NCBI GenBank assembly: GCA_017547175.1
Contig: JAFYQI010000008.1
Coordinates: 310,001 to 374,000, forward strand
DNA length: 64,000 bases
Reading direction: 5' to 3'
Source: Alistipes sp.
GTDB taxonomy: Bacteria; Bacteroidota; Bacteroidia; Bacteroidales; Rikenellaceae
Shown piece after piece: positions 25,872 through 34,387 of the stretch. Numbering within the stretch: position 1 is the first letter of the stretch; the number at the start of each line of letters is the position of its first letter. Under the pieces are notes generated by a model. It did no database searches, was not told the DNA's origin, and was given only the letters and a program-made list of their open reading frames with translations. The translations under genes were made by a program, and so were the position numbers.

Positions 25872-26903
25872 ATGAAGTGCATTAAACATATTGTATGGGG
25901 CATCCTAATGCTCGGCGCATTCGAGGCCTCGGCGCAGGAAAAGCTTTTAAATCTCGGAATTGAGACGCGCATCGACTACCTGCGCGAGTCGATCGACGGT
26001 GTTCGCGACCACGAGAGTTCGGGCTTCAAGGGCCAAGAGCTCAGTTTGGATCTCGATGGCGAGATCGGCCACGGTTTCAGCTATGCCTATCGCCAGCGTC
26101 TAAACACAAACCACGACAACGAGAGCTTCTTCGATGCCACCGACTGGCTCCACCTCACCTACACCACCCCTAACGAGCGCTGGGCCTTCTCGGCCGGTAA
26201 GCAGGTCGTAGGTATCGGTGGTTACGAGTACGACCTCGCCCCCATCGACTGCTATTTTTACTCGGAGTATTGCAGCAACATCGCCTGCTATCAGCTCGGT
26301 GCCAGCATTACGCACACGCTCAAAAATGGCAACGACTCGTTCATGGCGCAGGTGACCGAAAGTCCCGCCTGCTTGGGTGAGGAGATGTTCGCCTACAACC
26401 TGATGTGGATGGGCGAGCATGATTGGTTCGAGAGCATCTACTCGGTCAACGCCATGGAGTATATCCCCAACGAGTACATCTATTACATCGCGCTGGGTAA
26501 CCGCTTCACGATGGGTCCCGTGGTGCTCGAGCTCGACTTCATGAACCGTGCTACGGACCACCAGACTTTCTTCTTCCGCAACTGCTCGGTCATGGGTACG
26601 GCGAAGGTGGAGGTGTGTCCCTACGTGCAGTTGCAGGCCAAGGTCTCCTACGATGTGAACCGCACGGACAATATCGCCGACTTCTGCGTAGCACCGGGCA
26701 CGGAACTTACGCGCGTTGGTGGTGCCGTGGAGTTCTTCCCCATCAAAGGCAAGCGCAACGTCCGTCTGCACGCTGCCTACTGTTACACGATGGGATCGTC
26801 CGATACGGAGCTTACCGTATTGCAGGACAAGCACTCGCGTCTTGACATTGGTCTTACTTGGCGCATGAATCTGCTTTCGTTCGCCCATCCAAAAGCAAAA
26901 TAA
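25872..26903 (+). CDS. Outer-membrane beta-barrel porin-like protein
   Basis: 343 residues with a signal peptide ending FEASAQ. Alternating polar/aromatic strands typical of a barrel follow (LSLDLDGEIGHGFSYAYRQRL, WAFSAGKQVVGIGGYEYDLA, RLDIGLTWRMNLLSF), resembling the phosphate-selective porin O/P superfamily. It is predicted to be an outer-membrane channel; the substrate is unknown. The 176 bases upstream contain no clear -7 box. The next gene starts 3 bases after its stop, so porin and inner-membrane protein are co-transcribed. Confidence 0.75.
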   Translation: MKCIKHIVWGILMLGAFEASAQEKLLNLGIETRIDYLRESIDGVRDHESSGFKGQELSLDLDGEIGHGFSYAYRQRLNTNHDNESFFDATDWLHLTYTTPNERWAFSAGKQVVGIGGYEYDLAPIDCYFYSEYCSNIACYQLGASITHTLKNGNDSFMAQVTESPACLGEEMFAYNLMWMGEHDWFESIYSVNAMEYIPNEYIYYIALGNRFTMGPVVLELDFMNRATDHQTFFFRNCSVMGTAKVEVCPYVQLQAKVSYDVNRTDNIADFCVAPGTELTRVGGAVEFFPIKGKRNVRLHAAYCYTMGSSDTELTVLQDKHSRLDIGLTWRMNLLSFAHPKAK

Positions 26904-26906
26904 CCC

Positions 26907-28040
26907 ATGAAAAAATTGCGTTTCAAATTGCCTGAAGGTATTCCGTGTCTGCTGATTATCATTGCGATTTTCGGCTATATCGGGGTTGTCATGGGGCTGC
27001 CGAACATGCTCAACACAATCATGAAAACGGCCCATGACCTGTTGCTGAACACGGTCTTCTACCTGATGAGTATCTGCGTCATCACAGGTGCATTAGGACG
27101 TATATTTGTTGAGTTTGGCATCGTCAAACTTATCGAGCGACTGCTCCGTCCGCTCATGCGCCCGCTCTTCAACCTGCCGGGTGTTGCCTCGCTCGGTGCC
27201 GTAGTCACCTTCCTCTCGGATAACCCCGCCATCATCTCATTGGCACAAGAAAAGCGTTTTGCCGCTTACTTCAAAAAGTACCAATACATCTCGCTCACGA
27301 ACTTCGGTACGGCCTTCGGTATGGGTCTGTTGGTAATTGTCTTTATGGTGGGTCAAGGTTTCTATGTCGAGCCCTTCATCGGTCTTATCGGAGCCTTCAT
27401 CGGTTGCGTCGTATCGACGCGCCTGATGCAGCACTTTGTCGTAAAAGCCTATCCGACATATGCCACAGAAGAGGTAATCGATGAGCAGTTAGTTGCACAG
27501 AACGAGGAGGAGCAGGAGCGCAAGGAGTCACTCTTCATCCGCGTGCTGAATGCCCTGTTGGATGGTGGTCGCTCGGGCGTGGATGTAGGTCTTGCCATCA
27601 TTCCGGGTGTGCTGATTATCTCGACCTTTGTCATGATTCTTACATTCGGCCCCGCCGAAACGGGCTATACAGGTGCTGCCTACGAGGGTGTAGAGTTACT
27701 GCCCAAACTGGCCAACAAACTCTCATGGCTCTTTCAATTCCTCTTCGGATTTACCGATCCGCACGTGATTGCCTTCCCCATCACCGCACTCGGTGCCGTA
27801 GGAGCTGCCTTAAGTGTGATTCCCAACTTTGTGGCCGAAGGTTGGATTGACGGCAATGCCATCGCTGTCTGCACGGCAATCGGCATGTGCTGGAGTGGCT
27901 ATTTGAGCACCCATACCGCCATGCTCGACTCGCTGGGTTTCCGCTCGCTGACAACCAAGGCAATTCTGGCTCATACCATTGGAGGTATTGTTGCCGCCAT
28001 CATAGCCCACTGGATCTATCTGCTCTACGCCCTGTTTTAG
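26907..28040 (+). CDS. Nucleoside-recognition (Gate) domain membrane protein, YjiH-like
   Basis: 377 residues, polytopic, about eight to ten helices. It carries two Gate-type segments, ALGRIFVEFGIVKLIERLLRP near the N-terminus and VGLAIIPGVLIISTFVMIL in the second half, with GVASLGAVVTFLSDNPAIIS between them. This fits the nucleoside-recognition/spore-maturation-like family of putative transporters whose substrates are mostly unknown. Co-transcribed with the porin, so the pair may move one solute across both membranes (inference). A strong terminator follows. Confidence 0.8.
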   Translation: MKKLRFKLPEGIPCLLIIIAIFGYIGVVMGLPNMLNTIMKTAHDLLLNTVFYLMSICVITGALGRIFVEFGIVKLIERLLRPLMRPLFNLPGVASLGAVVTFLSDNPAIISLAQEKRFAAYFKKYQYISLTNFGTAFGMGLLVIVFMVGQGFYVEPFIGLIGAFIGCVVSTRLMQHFVVKAYPTYATEEVIDEQLVAQNEEEQERKESLFIRVLNALLDGGRSGVDVGLAIIPGVLIISTFVMILTFGPAETGYTGAAYEGVELLPKLANKLSWLFQFLFGFTDPHVIAFPITALGAVGAALSVIPNFVAEGWIDGNAIAVCTAIGMCWSGYLSTHTAMLDSLGFRSLTTKAILAHTIGGIVAAIIAHWIYLLYALF

Positions 28041-28063
28041 GGTTACTTTATCGACTTTTTTAG

Positions 28064-28102
28064 AGCCTTGTGTGCTTTTTTGCGTACACAAGGCTTTTTT
28101 TT
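28064..28102 (+). terminator. Terminator after Gate-domain gene
   Basis: AGCCTTGTGT, loop, ACACAAGGCT, then TTTTTTT. Confidence 0.92.
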
Positions 28103-28160
28103 AACCATTCGTGTTGCGTTTTATCCCCTTTGTTCGTCTTATAAGTGAACTAATCCACCA

Positions 28161-28634
28161 ATGAAGAGCTCCATGGATACCGCGCTGATTGCGCTTCGGG
28201 ATCGGATGTACCGCTATGCTCGTAGCATTTTGGGCTCCGCACCCGAGGCAGAGGATGCCACGCATGACACGATAGAACGTCTATTGCGTCGTCGTAGGGA
28301 GCTTAGATTATGTCGCAACCTCGACTCTTTTGCACTCACCGCCCTCCGCAACCGATGCATTGACCGTCTGCGTCTACGGCATGAGGGCGAACGACCACAA
28401 GAGACGCTGCGGAGCGAATCCGATGAGGTGGAACGATGGTCAAACAGGGAGTTGGTACGTACGGCCATGGCCCGTCTGCCACTCCGACAACGTGAAGTGT
28501 TGCACATGAAAGAGATTGAAGGCTATGCGACACACGAAATCGCCGAGATGATCGGCACTGAAGAGAACCAGGTACGAACCATTCTGTCGCGCGCTCGCCG
28601 GCAATTGCGCGCAGAGGTTGAAAAATTGATGTAA
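28161..28634 (+). CDS. ECF-type RNA polymerase sigma factor
   Basis: 157 residues. Region 2 is ALRDRMYRYARSILGSAPEAEDATHDT with the family pattern around residues 10-60, and region 4 helix-turn-helix is LPLRQREVLHMKEIEGYATHE. It starts a four-gene unit followed at 3 bases by a single-pass membrane protein, then an outer-membrane beta-barrel and a DUF4252 protein. This arrangement is common in Bacteroidetes envelope-stress sigma loci. I infer that the small membrane protein is its anti-sigma factor. Confidence 0.9.
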   Translation: MKSSMDTALIALRDRMYRYARSILGSAPEAEDATHDTIERLLRRRRELRLCRNLDSFALTALRNRCIDRLRLRHEGERPQETLRSESDEVERWSNRELVRTAMARLPLRQREVLHMKEIEGYATHEIAEMIGTEENQVRTILSRARRQLRAEVEKLM

Positions 28635-28637
28635 CCG

Positions 28638-29060
28638 ATGAAAAACGAAGCAAGAATCCGCGAATTGGCATACCGCTACGAGGAGTGCCTGACGAGTGAG
28701 CAGGAGGAGCAAGAGCTCCGCGCACTCCTCGCCAAGGAGGAGTATTTAAGCGACGATCTGAAAGGATTGGCGCTGATGTTCGACGGTCTGCATGCGCTCC
28801 AGGAGGAACAACTTCCTACTCGCATCCAGCACCTCCACGCTCGCCCGCAACGCCGTTGGATACAATGGGTTGCTGCCGCTGCAATCGTAGTGGGAGTCGT
28901 GTTGGCAACCGACTATTTTAGCACACCCTACTGCTACATCAATGGTCAAGCCATCTACAACAGCGATGAAGCGTTGGCCTACACCGATTGCCTGGCACAA
29001 CTCGAGCACCTCGACCAATCGTTTGAGCTATTGGATGCACTCCTGATTACGAACAACTAA
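28638..29060 (+). CDS. Putative anti-sigma factor, single-pass membrane protein
   Basis: 140 residues: a cytoplasmic acidic helical region (1-70, IRELAYRYEECLTSEQEEQE), one membrane helix at about 74-91 (WIQWVAAAAIVVGVVLA) and a short periplasmic tail containing two cysteines (YCYINGQ, YTDCLAQ). It has no strong similarity to a named anti-sigma family that I can see. The role is inferred from topology and from its position 3 bases after the sigma factor gene. Confidence 0.68.
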   Translation: MKNEARIRELAYRYEECLTSEQEEQELRALLAKEEYLSDDLKGLALMFDGLHALQEEQLPTRIQHLHARPQRRWIQWVAAAAIVVGVVLATDYFSTPYCYINGQAIYNSDEALAYTDCLAQLEHLDQSFELLDALLITNN

Positions 29061-29073
29061 AACGAAACTTAAG

Positions 29074-29925
29074 ATGAAGAAGATACTCTTTTTGGCAGCC
29101 CTGCTGCTTACCATGCACGCCGCAACGGCTCAAGAGCCGCTACTCACAATCGATGACTCCACCTCGGGCATCGACAGCACCCAACTGCAACAAGCCTCAG
29201 AACTCCTGCGCCGTGGCGAGAACAAGGGCGAGCTGACGCTGGCCATCGGTAGCCACAGCATCACCATCGGCGAAGCCAAAGGGGGCAAAAACGCCTTGAC
29301 CTCCTCGGCCGTCGATCTGGACGTGAAGCGTCGTCGTTGCTCGTTCGGCATCACCGCTTTTGAGTTAGGCTACAGCCTCCTTAACGGTTTGTCGTATGCC
29401 GACTACGACCCCGCAGTCGAGGGTTTCATGGATCAACGCATCGGCAAATCAATCCACATTGGTTGGCGCGTCCTCGACATGGAGTTCTACCTCAATCGCT
29501 CGCAAAACCTCTCGCTCATCACCGGAGTCACCGTATCGTTTAACGACTACTGCTTCTACAGCGACTGGTCGATCGAGAAGGTGGGCGATCGCATCGAGCC
29601 GATTGCGCTAGAAGGGATGAAGAAGTCGAAATTATCGACCTCGCAAATCGGTATTCCGCTCGGACTGAAATACCGCCCCGCCCGAAAAGTCGAACTGTCG
29701 GCCTTCCTCTTTGGTGAGCTGATTGGACACGCCTACACCAAAGTCAAGAAGCCCAAGACGAAGACCGATATGCGCGGACTGAACCACCTACGCTACGGTG
29801 TGCAGGCCACGGCCACCTATCACAACATCGGCTTCTATGTCAAATACACTCTTACCCCGCTCTTCCGCTCGGGTATCGGCCCCGAGTGCTATCCCATCTC
29901 GGTAGGTCTTGCATGGGGATTCTAA
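29074..29925 (+). CDS. Outer-membrane beta-barrel protein
   Basis: 283 residues. Signal peptide LLLTMHAATAQ, a short linker, then antiparallel strands of a small barrel (FGITAFELGYSLLNG, LSLITGVTVSFNDYCFYSD, VELSAFLFGELIGHAY, NIGFYVKYTLTPLF) ending in the C-terminal Phe usual for outer-membrane proteins. It resembles PorT-like barrels found with sigma/anti-sigma pairs. Function unknown; in this operon it may be part of the signal sensed by, or the output of, the sigma factor. Confidence 0.75.
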   Translation: MKKILFLAALLLTMHAATAQEPLLTIDDSTSGIDSTQLQQASELLRRGENKGELTLAIGSHSITIGEAKGGKNALTSSAVDLDVKRRRCSFGITAFELGYSLLNGLSYADYDPAVEGFMDQRIGKSIHIGWRVLDMEFYLNRSQNLSLITGVTVSFNDYCFYSDWSIEKVGDRIEPIALEGMKKSKLSTSQIGIPLGLKYRPARKVELSAFLFGELIGHAYTKVKKPKTKTDMRGLNHLRYGVQATATYHNIGFYVKYTLTPLFRSGIGPECYPISVGLAWGF

Positions 29926-29937
29926 CAACGTGAAACG

Positions 29938-30546
29938 ATGAAAAAGTGGATCATAACGCTGCTCGTAGCCCTCGCATGGGTTGCAGCACACGCTCAAAGC
30001 GACACGACCGCACTCGTGCGCGTTCCGACCGATGGTGAGGTCGAGGTGTGGGTGCCCGACAGAGAGGCACTCCTATCCGAAAAGGAGGGCTCGAAACGAG
30101 GCGATAAGGCACACAAGCCGGTGCAAAAATATTACACGTTCGACGAACTCATTGAGAAGTATGGCTCGCGCGAGGGTTTCCGCTCGGTGGTATTCAGCCG
30201 TAAGATGATGCAGATGATGGCCGACCGCGTCAAGGGGGAGGACAAGGAGCTCGCCAACCTCTTCAAGGGGCTCTATACGATCAAGGCGATCTCGACCACA
30301 ACACCTAGCGCCGAGTTTGAGACCGATATGAAGACCTGGCCCGAAACCCGCACCCGCATCGAGCGCATCTCACTCGTCGAGGAGAACGGCCAATGGACAG
30401 CCTGCTATTTGGTGGATGGTAGCAAATGGGAGATTTCGACCTTTGTGTTGCTCAGCTACGGACCTAAAGAGCAGTTGGCACTCTACATCTCCGGCTATTT
30501 CAGCGTGACCGACATTTCGCGTCTGGCCTCGATTCGACCCAAATAA
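29938..30546 (+). CDS. DUF4252 family secreted protein
   Basis: 202 residues with a signal peptide (LLVALAWVAAHAQ). The core matches DUF4252, typical of Bacteroidetes sigma/anti-sigma operons: FDELIEKYGSREGFRSVVFS, LANLFKGLYTIKAIS and LLSYGPKEQLALYISGYFSV. The biochemical role is unknown. It is the last gene of the sigma-factor unit and is followed by an inverted-repeat terminator. Confidence 0.8.
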   Translation: MKKWIITLLVALAWVAAHAQSDTTALVRVPTDGEVEVWVPDREALLSEKEGSKRGDKAHKPVQKYYTFDELIEKYGSREGFRSVVFSRKMMQMMADRVKGEDKELANLFKGLYTIKAISTTTPSAEFETDMKTWPETRTRIERISLVEENGQWTACYLVDGSKWEISTFVLLSYGPKEQLALYISGYFSVTDISRLASIRPK

Positions 30547-30580
30547 TACAAGAGAAGAGAGTTTTTTAGAGACAGCGTTC

Positions 30581-30613
30581 AAGGAGATTAAGGAGTTTTT
30601 CTTTAATCTCCTT
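30581..30613. terminator. Inverted-repeat terminator, copy of the 1.1 kb element
   Basis: AAGGAGATTAA (30581-30591) pairs perfectly with TTAATCTCCTT (30603-30613). It is nearly identical to the hairpin at 1098-1160. The rest of the gap to 30765 is non-coding. Confidence 0.6.
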
Positions 30614-30765
30614 AATTTCGTTAATATCCTTAACTGCTTTACTTTCTCCTTTTTACTTTCTCCTTTCTGCTTTAACCCACCTTCGGTGGCTTGACTTTGC
30701 TCCGGCTCGCATCACGCAAGCGTGTGCACTCGCCTTAATCGCAAAGTTCTGCTTTCTGCTTTCTC

Positions 30766-31926
30766 TTACAGCCAATTCAGCAATTCAGCCATCAGCACGC
30801 CCAGGTGATTGCCCAGGGCATAGCCAACAATGCCGGCACCAAGGCCCGTGACCAAGGTGTGTTTATTCTGCATGGCAGCCGAGGCCATTGGTACGAAAGG
30901 AGGCGAGTTGATAAAGGCCACCGATGAGATAACCATCGAATCGGCATCAAGGCGCATCAAGCGGCAGAAAATAGCATGCAGCAGCAGGGAGCAGAAGACT
31001 GCCACCGACATAAAAGCAATTTGATTCACCCCTCCGACAAGATCAAGATTCGAGAAATCGGCCATTGAGGCGATCACCATGCTGAAGATATAGATCAGAT
31101 ACATGCCCACATCATAACTCACCGTCAGCGCGCGTACCTTCCCAATGAACGAACTGGCAACACCCAGCGTAGTGAGCATCAAGATAAAGACGATCATAAA
31201 CCAATCTTGGGGGAGAAGCAACGCCACACCAGCCGAGAGTGCGACGATTAGCAATGTGATCAGCGACGTACTACCCAACTGGCGCAGACCCTCACGCGTA
31301 AGGAGCTTGCGATAGGGATTTTGTTTTTGTTGTTCGATCTGGCGCTCGATTTCGGCACGATCCTCTTGTGAAAGCGTCGTTGCTCGCTGGCCATACATGC
31401 GACGGAACAAGCGAATACCGACTCCGAAAAGAAAGACAAAATAGAGGAACGAAATGACAATGTCATACGAATTGATGAGGACAAAGGTCTCGCTCGGGAT
31501 CTTAAAGATAGTCTGTAGAGCCGCCGCATTCAACGTACCACCCGTGTACATGCCCGTAATAATACCTCCGACCTTGTCGCCTTCAGCCATGTAACGACCA
31601 AAAAGCAGATACCCGACCACAACTGCCACGCAGACCGAAAGAAAACCGCTCAAAACCAACTTCAGCTGCAGGCGTGCCTCGCGACGCGAGAAGGTGCATC
31701 CGAAGAGCATCATCGGAATAGCCAGGGGGATGAGCACATTGGGCAACAGATCCTGTATCGGGCCTATCTGCTGAGGAAGGATCGGCAGATTGCCGACTAC
31801 CATACCGATGGCGTAGAGAATCATGATCGGTCCCAGCTTATCCAAAACCGGAAAGCGACGACAAAGCCAGATAACACCGGCCGGTGTAACCAAAAAGAGG
31901 ATCAGAAGTAAAAGGGTGTAGAGCAT
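30766..31926 (-). CDS. DUF819 family membrane transporter-like protein
   Basis: 386 residues from ATG 31926. The open frame reaches 31998, but that extension overlaps the promoter element. Polytopic, ten or more helices: LLLILFLVTPAGVIWLC, IMILYAIGMVVGNLPILP, LIPLAIPMMLFGCTFSRRE, GMYTGGTLNAAALQTIFKIP, ending GLGAGIVGYALGNHLGVL. The conserved GGT.N motif and overall layout match DUF819, a transporter-like family of unknown substrate. The upstream region carries a promoter module shared with the LuxE-like operon at 49.9 kb. Confidence 0.82.
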   Translation of the reverse strand: MLYTLLLLILFLVTPAGVIWLCRRFPVLDKLGPIMILYAIGMVVGNLPILPQQIGPIQDLLPNVLIPLAIPMMLFGCTFSRREARLQLKLVLSGFLSVCVAVVVGYLLFGRYMAEGDKVGGIITGMYTGGTLNAAALQTIFKIPSETFVLINSYDIVISFLYFVFLFGVGIRLFRRMYGQRATTLSQEDRAEIERQIEQQKQNPYRKLLTREGLRQLGSTSLITLLIVALSAGVALLLPQDWFMIVFILMLTTLGVASSFIGKVRALTVSYDVGMYLIYIFSMVIASMADFSNLDLVGGVNQIAFMSVAVFCSLLLHAIFCRLMRLDADSMVISSVAFINSPPFVPMASAAMQNKHTLVTGLGAGIVGYALGNHLGVLMAELLNWL

Positions 31927-31986
31927 AGTTTCGGTTTTTACAAAACAGGTGTCGAGCCACAAAGCCAAGAGCCATCGCTCGTTGTG

Positions 31987-32064
31987 CGAAGGTAGCAAAA
32001 GTTTAGTTAAAATATCGAAGGTATAACAAAATAAAAAATTCCTGATTGGTTACCAATAACTTGG
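31987..32064 (-). promoter_or_regulatory. Conserved long promoter module, copy A
   Basis: Minus-strand -7 box TACCTTCG (31987-31994), 9 bases, GATATTTTAACTA (32004-32016), 7 bases, TATTTTGTTA (32024-32033), 16 bases, TGGTAA (32050-32055). The same blocks at the same spacings occur at 49903-49971. The remainder of the gap (32065-32238) shows no gene. Confidence 0.7.
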
Positions 32065-32238
32065 GGTGCTTCACACCAATACCAGACCTAGCTGGAAGAA
32101 TGTGTAAAATCCCGATAATGACCAAGTTAAATTATTAAACTTTGGTTTCGGTGGGCTGTTGGGAGCTGATTGGAATATTGGAAATTTTGTTACACCTTGA
32201 GCATTATTATTAAAAGTTTTCGAGAATATACGAAATAA

Positions 32239-32260
32239 GGGCGCCCAACATGGGACGCCC
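32239..32260 (-). terminator. Hairpin after hpf
   Basis: GGGCGCCC-AACAT-GGGACGCCC, 8 paired bases with one bulge, followed on the minus strand by CTTATTT. A probable terminator for the xer-hpf unit. Confidence 0.5.
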
Positions 32261-32308
32261 CGTTAAAGTGTTCGACGAGCAGGCTATCCGCCACCCGTCG
32301 GAGTAATC

Positions 32309-32590
32309 CTACTCCTTACGTTTCTCGATTTGACGTTTGATGGCATCGATGGCATTATCCACCGCCTCCTCGAAGGTGCGGGCCTGTGCCTCGGCGCGCA
32401 TATCGCCACCGGGTACGCGAAGGGTAATCACTGCGATCTTATTGCCTTTTTCGGCATCCTTTTCGAGCTTGAGCACCACCTCGGCACTCGTAGGCTCTGC
32501 AAAACGCTCCAATTTAGCCATCTTGGCATTGATGAACTCGATCAGCTGCTTGCCGGCATCGAATTTTACGGATTGAATCTGTACGTCCAT
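32309..32590 (-). CDS. hpf: Ribosome hibernation/translation inhibition factor (HPF/RaiA)
   Basis: 93 residues, the short form. Family pattern: VQIQSVKFDAGKQLIEFINAK, AEVVLKLEKDAEKGNKIAVI and FEEAVDNAIDAIKRQIEK. It binds the 30S decoding centre in slow growth and inactivates ribosomes. The C-terminal dimerisation domain of long HPF is absent. It lies 62 bases downstream of the tyrosine recombinase gene, an arrangement frequent in Bacteroidetes. Confidence 0.93.
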   Translation of the reverse strand: MDVQIQSVKFDAGKQLIEFINAKMAKLERFAEPTSAEVVLKLEKDAEKGNKIAVITLRVPGGDMRAEAQARTFEEAVDNAIDAIKRQIEKRKE

Positions 32591-32652
32591 AGCCTTGTGT
32601 TTTAATGGTTAATATTTGTTGCAGGCCACCTTGCCTGCCAGTGCGTTTTCTC

Positions 32653-33594
32653 TTATTCGTCTACATCGTCGTGCTGTCGAGGCAGCTCGGCCGCCCGTTG
32701 GCGCGGATGGGCCGAGGCGTAGACCTCGCTGAGCCGTGCAATGCTGTTGTGGGTATAGACCTGGGTCGATTGGAGCGAACTATGGCCCATCAACTCCTGG
32801 ATCTCGCGCATGTCTGCCCCTCCGTTCATCAGGTGTGTGGCGAAGGTATGACGCAGCACATGCGGACTTTTCTTACCCTTCACGCCCCCCTCCGACAAAG
32901 CCTTCTGCACCACGCGGTAGACCGTCGAACGGGATATGCGAACTCCTTTACACGTTAAAAATAGTGCTTTTTCTCCACTTTTGCAAATTTGTTGCCGACT
33001 TATTAAGGCGCAGTGGGCAACTATTTGCTCGCTCACGGGCTGCAAAATGGGTACCAGACGCTCCTTATCGCCCTTTCCCACGACGCGCAACGAGCGCATG
33101 TCGGCCGAGAAATCGTCGATATTGATCGCCACCAATTCGGCCAGTCGTAAGCCGAGCGTGTAGAAGAGTAAGACGATCAGATGATCGCGTGAGCGCTCAA
33201 AATCAGGCTCTTCGGATTGCTCGGTGCACTCCTGCACGATCCCCTGCATACGGCTCTCGGGGACAAATGAAGGCAGACGTCGAGGGGTACGGAGCGCATT
33301 GAGCGTGCGGGCAGGATCGACCTCGATCAGTCCTTCGCGATGCAGGAAGCGAAAAAATGCGCGGAGCGACGATAATTCGCGATTGATCGAGGCGGCAGCG
33401 AGGTGTGCATCGTCACTGCGATGGACGATCCATTCGCGGAGGTGCTCCTTTTCGACCTTGCGGGGATCGAACGCTTCACCCGCCGTGCGGCTCCACCAAT
33501 CGACAAAGAGCGATACATCGCGCGTATAATTACGCACGGTGAGGGGCGAAAAACGGCGCTGAACTTCGAGGTATCGGGTAAAGCGGTCGAGCAT
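32653..33594 (-). CDS. xerC: Tyrosine recombinase XerC/XerD
   Basis: 313 residues, with an N-terminal SAM-like core-binding domain and a C-terminal catalytic domain. Catalytic residues are visible: Arg in LGLRLAEL, Lys in VGKGDKERL, His/Arg in HVLRHTFATHL, His in LMGHSSLQ and Tyr in STQVYTH. Length and hpf neighbour favour the chromosome-dimer-resolution type over a mobile-element integrase; C versus D cannot be decided here. A TAACTTTG box at 33599-33606 lies 4 bases before the ATG, again suggesting little or no leader. Confidence 0.92.
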   Translation of the reverse strand: MLDRFTRYLEVQRRFSPLTVRNYTRDVSLFVDWWSRTAGEAFDPRKVEKEHLREWIVHRSDDAHLAAASINRELSSLRAFFRFLHREGLIEVDPARTLNALRTPRRLPSFVPESRMQGIVQECTEQSEEPDFERSRDHLIVLLFYTLGLRLAELVAINIDDFSADMRSLRVVGKGDKERLVPILQPVSEQIVAHCALISRQQICKSGEKALFLTCKGVRISRSTVYRVVQKALSEGGVKGKKSPHVLRHTFATHLMNGGADMREIQELMGHSSLQSTQVYTHNSIARLSEVYASAHPRQRAAELPRQHDDVDE

Positions 33595-33618
33595 ATCACA
33601 AAGTTAGCAAAAAAATTG

Positions 33619-33626
33619 TACCTTTG
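33619..33626 (+). promoter_or_regulatory. -7 box of flavin reductase gene
   Basis: TACCTTTG, 23 bases before ATG 33650. It is divergent from the xer gene and its TAACTTTG box at 33599-33606 (-). Confidence 0.6.
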
Positions 33627-33649
33627 TTACACGTATCAAACGAAAGAGT

Positions 33650-34261
33650 ATGACTACAACACGCGAAGATTTCAAACCCGGCACGCTGATCTATCCCTTG
33701 CCGGCGGTGCTGGTGAGCTGTGGAGCAACCGAGGAGGAGAAGAATCTGATTACGGTGGCTTGGACGGGCACAATCTGCTCCGATCCGGCAATGTGCTATA
33801 TTTCGGTGCGCAAGGAGCGCCATTCGCACGCCATTCTGAAGCGTACGGGCGAGTTCGTCATCAACCTTACGACGCGCGCACTGTGTCGTGCCACCGATTG
33901 GTGTGGCGTGCGGTCGGGACGTGACTACGATAAGTTCAAGGAGATGGGGCTGACGGCCGTGTGGGCCAAGCATGTACAGGCACCGCTTGTGGCGGAGTCT
34001 CCCGTGGCAATCGAGTGCCGCGTGAAGCAGGTTTTGGAGCTGGGTACACACGATATGTTCATCGCCGAGGTGGTGGGCGTGGAGGTTGACCCGCAGTATA
34101 TCGATCCCGAGACGGGGAAATTCCACCTCGAAAAGGCGGATTTGGTGGCCTACTCCCACGGTGCCTACTACTCGTTGGGCGAGCAGCTTGGTACATTCGG
34201 CTATTCGGTGCGTAAGCGTCCTGCCGTGGAGCGTCGCAAACGAAACACGAAGCGGAAATAA
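33650..34261 (+). CDS. Flavin reductase-like FMN-binding protein
   Basis: 203 residues, a split-barrel FMN-binding domain: YPLPAVLVSCGATEEEKNLI, TVAWTGTICSDPAMCYISV (FMN-contacting loop), HSHAILKRTGEFVINL, and ECRVKQVLELGTHDMFIAEV. Such proteins reduce flavin with NAD(P)H or act as flavoprotein oxidoreductases; the partner is unknown. The C-terminus is basic (KRPAVERRKRNTKRK). It is monocistronic, ending at a terminator. Confidence 0.88.
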   Translation: MTTTREDFKPGTLIYPLPAVLVSCGATEEEKNLITVAWTGTICSDPAMCYISVRKERHSHAILKRTGEFVINLTTRALCRATDWCGVRSGRDYDKFKEMGLTAVWAKHVQAPLVAESPVAIECRVKQVLELGTHDMFIAEVVGVEVDPQYIDPETGKFHLEKADLVAYSHGAYYSLGEQLGTFGYSVRKRPAVERRKRNTKRK

Positions 34262-34282
34262 CAACCTACATCTATAACTACG

Positions 34283-34314
34283 AAAAGAGGCTCTATATCG
34301 AGCCTCTTTTTTTT
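34283..34314 (+). terminator. Terminator of flavin reductase gene
   Basis: AAAAGAGGCT, loop, AGCCTCTTTT followed by T residues. Confidence 0.92.
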
Positions 34315-34331
34315 GTAGCTGATAGCATCAT

Positions 34332-34364
34332 AAAAAGGGGGTGCTACCCGTAGGCAGCACCCCC
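34332..34364 (-). terminator. Terminator of the large lipoprotein gene
   Basis: On the minus strand GGGGGTGCT, loop, AGCACCCCC, then TTTTTA, 24 bases after the stop codon. Confidence 0.9.
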
Positions 34365-34387
34365 AGCGAAAGAGTTATTAGGGAAAA

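Noticed and set aside
32653..33594. Xer recombinase as an integrase of a mobile element
   Set aside because: Length, hpf neighbour and lack of flanking repeats or cargo fit the housekeeping XerC/D type.
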